From contig JAEZCD010000412.1 of NCBI GenBank assembly GCA_023430145.1, forward strand, positions 1 through 8,277: a stretch of DNA of 8,277 bases, in the 5' to 3' direction. Below the pieces are notes generated by a model. It searched no databases and was not told the origin of the DNA. It saw nothing but the letters and a program-made list of their open reading frames with translations. Below are positions 6,320-8,277 of this stretch, piece after piece (positions within the stretch are counted from its first letter, which is position 1; each line of letters starts with the position of its first letter). Source of the stretch: Pseudomonadota bacterium (GTDB lineage: Bacteria; Pseudomonadota; Alphaproteobacteria; Rhizobiales; Methylopilaceae). The position numbers and the translations under genes were made by a program.

Positions 6320-6335
6320 CGCGCCGTCCGACGAT

Positions 6336-6521
6336 CCGAGCGGGAGAGCCCGGCGCACTGCCGGCGCCGAAGGAGCAACCGCCCCGGAAACTCTCAGGCA
6401 AAGGGACCGCTCGGTTAGGACACTCTGGAAAGCGGCTGCCGCATCTTTTCGCGGCGGCACACCGAAGGAGCAAGCGCGGGCCGAAAGCCTTCGCGGAATC
6501 TCTCAGGTCGAAGCGACAGAG
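6336..6521 (+). promoter_or_regulatory. Tandem glycine riboswitch
   Basis: Two glycine aptamers in series precede gcvT. Aptamer I (6336-6414) is closed by a perfect 8-bp P1, CCGAGCGG (6336-6343) with CCGCTCGG (6407-6414). It contains GGGAGAG, the conserved core CGCCGAAGGAGCAA (6365-6378), GGAAACTCTCAGG (6386-6398) and AAAGGAC. Aptamer II (about 6423-6521) is closed by CTCTG (6423-6427) with CAGAG (6517-6521) and contains ACACCGAAGGAGCAA (6459-6473), GGAATCTCTCAGG (6495-6507) and GCGAC. Its variable arm is the hairpin TGCCGC/GCGGCA (6437-6442 with 6454-6459). A short linker (6415-6422) joins them, as in known tandem forms. Such elements normally switch on glycine-cleavage genes when glycine is high, and gcvT follows directly. 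Confidence 0.93.
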
Positions 6522-6524
6522 GGG

Positions 6525-6555
6525 GCGCGGCCGCATCCGGCAAGGGTGCGGGCGC
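6525..6555 (+). promoter_or_regulatory. Hairpin in the riboswitch expression platform
   Basis: CCGCATCC (6531-6538) pairs with GGGTGCGG (6544-6551, one G-T wobble) around GGCAA. Skipping two G residues (6529-6530), the stem continues as GCGC (6525-6528) with GCGC (6552-6555). No T run follows, so it is not a classic terminator. AGGGG (6520-6524) could also pair with CCCCT (6565-6569) around it; this shares two bases with the aptamer II P1 stem and could therefore compete with it. The gcvT ribosome-binding site (6576-6579) lies just beyond. Confidence 0.5.
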
Positions 6556-6583
6556 GTGCGTTGACCCCTGTTCGCGAGGCTGC

Positions 6584-7720
6584 ATGGCCGAGACCGCCCA
6601 CGCTCCCCTGAAGTCCACGCCGCTGTCCGCCCTGCATGTCGCGCTCGGCGCCCGCATGGTGCCGTTCGCCGGCTATTCCATGCCGGTCCAGTACCCGACC
6701 GGCATTCTGGCCGAGCATGTGTGGACGCGCGAGAATGCCGGCCTGTTCGACGTCTCGCACATGGGCCAGGCGGTGCTCGCCGGGCCAGACCATGCGAGGA
6801 CCGCCGCAGCACTCGAGGCGCTGGTGCCGGGCGACGTGCTCGGCCTCGCACCCGGCCGCCAGCGCTACACCCTCCTGATGACCGACGCGGGCGGCATCGT
6901 CGACGATTTGATGGTCGCCCGCCCGGCCGATCCGGCGCGCGACGGCACGCTGCTGCTCGTCGTCAATGCGGCGCGGAAAGAGGTGGACTATCCGTACATC
7001 TCCGCCCGCCTTCCCGCCGGCATCACGCTGACGCCGCAGCCGGACCTCGCCCTCCTCGCGCTGCAGGGGCCGAAGGCGGAGGCCGCGCTCGCACGCCATG
7101 TCCCCGGCGTGGCCGATCTCGGCTTCATGGAGGTGGCGGCCAAAAACTTCGACGGGGTGCCCGCCACCATCTCGCGCTCCGGCTACACCGGCGAGGACGG
7201 GTTCGAGATCTCTGTCGCCGCTGACGCGGCGGAAAAGGTGGCGCGAGCGCTGCTCGCGGAAGCCGAGGTGAAGCCGATCGGCCTCGGCGCACGCGATTCG
7301 CTGCGGCTCGAGGCCGGGCTCTGCCTCTACGGCCACGACATCGACGAGACGACGAGCCCGATCGAGGCCGGCCTCGCCTGGACGATCGGCAAGCGCCGCC
7401 GCGCCGAGGGAGGTTTTCCGGGCGCGACGCGCGTCGCCGCCGAGCTGAAGGACGGGCCGAAGCGCAAGCGCGTCGGCATCCGCCCCGAGGGCCGTGCGCC
7501 GGCCCGCGAGGGCGCGCCGATCACCGATGGCGCCGGCCGGCAGATCGGCACAGTCACGTCCGGCGGCTACGGGCCGACGCTCGGCGGCCCGCTCGCCATG
7601 GGCTACGTCGAGCCGGGCTTCGCCGCCACGGGAACGAGGCTTGCGCTCTCGGTGCGCGGGCAGGACCTTGCAGCGGCGACGGCGGCGATGCCGTTCGTGC
7701 CGCACCGGTACAAGCGATGA
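6584..7720 (+). CDS. gcvT: Glycine cleavage system T protein (aminomethyltransferase)
   Basis: A 378-residue aminomethyltransferase, which takes the aminomethyl group from lipoyl-H protein and passes it to tetrahydrofolate, releasing ammonia and giving 5,10-methylene-THF. Family features in order: LKSTPLSALHVALGARMVPFAGYSMPV-type N-terminus (residues 9-35), the LFDVSHMGQ segment (54-62), the active-site region DAGGIVDDLMV (101-111) with the expected catalytic Asp at 107 or 108, SRSGYTGEDGFEIS (197-210) and LGARDSLRLEAGLCLYGHDID (234-254). The C-terminal domain includes GTVTSGGYGPTLGGPLAMGYV. Length is typical of the bacterial protein. ATG 6584 has GAGG (6576-6579) four bases upstream, a rather short gap. 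It is the first gene after the tandem glycine riboswitch, and gcvH follows after 16 bases, as expected of a gcv operon. No defects seen. Confidence 0.97.
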   Translation: MAETAHAPLKSTPLSALHVALGARMVPFAGYSMPVQYPTGILAEHVWTRENAGLFDVSHMGQAVLAGPDHARTAAALEALVPGDVLGLAPGRQRYTLLMTDAGGIVDDLMVARPADPARDGTLLLVVNAARKEVDYPYISARLPAGITLTPQPDLALLALQGPKAEAALARHVPGVADLGFMEVAAKNFDGVPATISRSGYTGEDGFEISVAADAAEKVARALLAEAEVKPIGLGARDSLRLEAGLCLYGHDIDETTSPIEAGLAWTIGKRRRAEGGFPGATRVAAELKDGPKRKRVGIRPEGRAPAREGAPITDGAGRQIGTVTSGGYGPTLGGPLAMGYVEPGFAATGTRLALSVRGQDLAAATAAMPFVPHRYKR

Positions 7721-7736
7721 CCTCGCGGGGGAGACG

Positions 7737-8105
7737 ATGACCGTCCACTACACCAAAGACCACGAATACGTCCGCGTCGACGGCGATACCGCCACCGTCG
7801 GCATCACCGACTACGCCCAGCAGCAGCTCGGCGACGTCGTCTTCGTCGAGCTGCCGAGCGTCGGCAGGGAGATCAAGCAGGGCGCCGAGGCGGCCGTCGT
7901 CGAGAGCGTCAAGGCGGCGAGCGAGGTCTACGCGCCCGTCTCGGGCGAGATCGTCGCCGTCAACGAGGCGCTGATCGGCACGCCGGGCACGGTCAACGAG
8001 GACCCGGAGGGCAAGGGCTGGTTCATGAAGATCAAGCTGAAGGACTCGGCCGAGCTCGCCGGCCTGATGGACGCCGCCGCCTACAAGACCTTCACGGGAA
8101 GCTGA
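7737..8105 (+). CDS. gcvH: Glycine cleavage system H protein
   Basis: A 122-residue H protein, the lipoylated shuttle that carries the aminomethyl intermediate between the P, T and L proteins. The lipoyl attachment site is K59 in VVESVKAASEVYAPVSGEI (54-72). The N-terminal YTKDHEYVRV (5-14), GITDYAQQQLGDVVFVELP (22-40) and the C-terminal NEDPEGKGWFMKIKL (87-101) are family standards. Length is normal. ATG 7737 follows GGGGGAG (7727-7733) by three bases; the gap is short but the N-terminus is unmistakable. It lies 16 bases after gcvT and should be co-transcribed with it under riboswitch control. gcvP, the usual next gene, is not within the window. Confidence 0.97.
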   Translation: MTVHYTKDHEYVRVDGDTATVGITDYAQQQLGDVVFVELPSVGREIKQGAEAAVVESVKAASEVYAPVSGEIVAVNEALIGTPGTVNEDPEGKGWFMKIKLKDSAELAGLMDAAAYKTFTGS

Positions 8106-8119
8106 GGGCGCGCCTCCTC

Positions 8120-8168
8120 TTCCTTCTCCCAGGGAGAGAAGGTGGCCGCGACGCGGCCGGATGAGGGG
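8120..8168. repeat. Palindromic intergenic repeat, unit A
   Basis: Two hairpins in a row: CCTTCTC (8122-8128) with GAGAAGG (8136-8142), and GGCCGCG (8144-8150) with CGCGGCC (8152-8158) around a single A. The unit ends in GGATGAGGGG. It starts 15 bases after the gcvH stop and may also limit read-through. This type of CTCTCCC...GGGAGAG...GATGAGGGG element resembles dispersed repeats of alphaproteobacterial genomes. Confidence 0.65.
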
Positions 8169-8180
8169 CTACGGCGCTCC

Positions 8181-8242
8181 TCTTCCCTCTCCCCTCGTGG
8201 GAGAGGGCCGACTCGGGCGCAAGCCCGCGCGGGGTGAGGGGG
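8181..8242. repeat. Palindromic intergenic repeat, unit B (diverged copy of A)
   Basis: Same layout and orientation as unit A: a perfect 9-bp stem CCCTCTCCC (8185-8193) with GGGAGAGGG (8199-8207), then CGGGC (8214-8218) with GCCCG (8223-8227) closing a GCAA tetraloop, then GGGTGAGGGG. The outer sequences are shared with unit A, while the second hairpin differs in sequence but not in position. Confidence 0.65.
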
Positions 8243-8253
8243 TGCAGAGCATA

Positions 8254-8277
8254 CCCCCCCCCCCCACCCCCCCCCCC
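8254..8277. other. Poly-C tract at the window edge, probable artefact
   Basis: The last 24 bases are 12 C, one A, then 11 C. Nothing else in the window resembles it. The tract sits at the very end of the sequence, as low-signal poly-G (here its complement) does at contig ends in some short-read data. It should not be read as biology without other evidence. Confidence 0.7.

Noticed and set aside
6074..6583. Short frames on both strands across the gcv upstream region.
   Set aside because: The region is explained by the inverted repeat, promoter and glycine riboswitch; the frames cross these structures and have no coding signature.

Overview
The window is GC-rich chromosomal DNA from an alphaproteobacterium, most likely of the order Hyphomicrobiales (Rhizobiales). 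This rests on the codon bias, an ispH-thrB-rnhA gene order familiar from that group, a textbook match to the general-stress-response (EcfG) promoter consensus, and intergenic palindromes of a type common in these genomes. No transposase, integrase, CRISPR array, tRNA or rRNA is visible. Most of the window is housekeeping sequence.

Layout. (1) Bases 1-281: the 3' end of a gene for an Arg/Gln-rich repetitive protein, followed by a strong hairpin terminator. (2) Bases 324-2608, + strand: a probable operon of a nucleotidyltransferase-fold protein, a calcineurin-like metallophosphoesterase whose start overlaps the previous stop, and a TauE/SafE-type membrane transporter. The functional link among the three is unknown; the overlapping enzyme pair is the least understood part of the window. 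(3) Bases 2654-2792, - strand: a 26-27 residue single-pass membrane peptide gene with its own Shine-Dalgarno sequence and a GGAAC-N16-CGTT promoter, which points to general stress response control. (4) Bases 2899-5309, - strand: ispH (last step of the MEP isoprenoid pathway), thrB (homoserine kinase, threonine synthesis) and rnhA (RNase HI); thrB and rnhA overlap by ATGA. (5) Bases 5444-6073, + strand: a lipoprotein of unknown function, divergent from ispH. (6) Bases 6074-6583: a large inverted repeat, a sigma-70-like promoter and a tandem glycine riboswitch. (7) Bases 6584-8105: gcvT and gcvH, encoding the T and H proteins of the glycine cleavage system; gcvP would be expected next but lies outside the window. 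(8) Bases 8106-8277: two diverged palindromic repeat units, then a poly-C tail that looks like a sequencing or assembly artefact at a contig end.

The best-understood circuit is glycine catabolism: the tandem aptamers sense glycine and should control gcvTH expression. The most interesting less-described items are the stress-promoter membrane micropeptide, the nucleotidyltransferase/phosphoesterase pair, and a possible leaderless ispH transcript.
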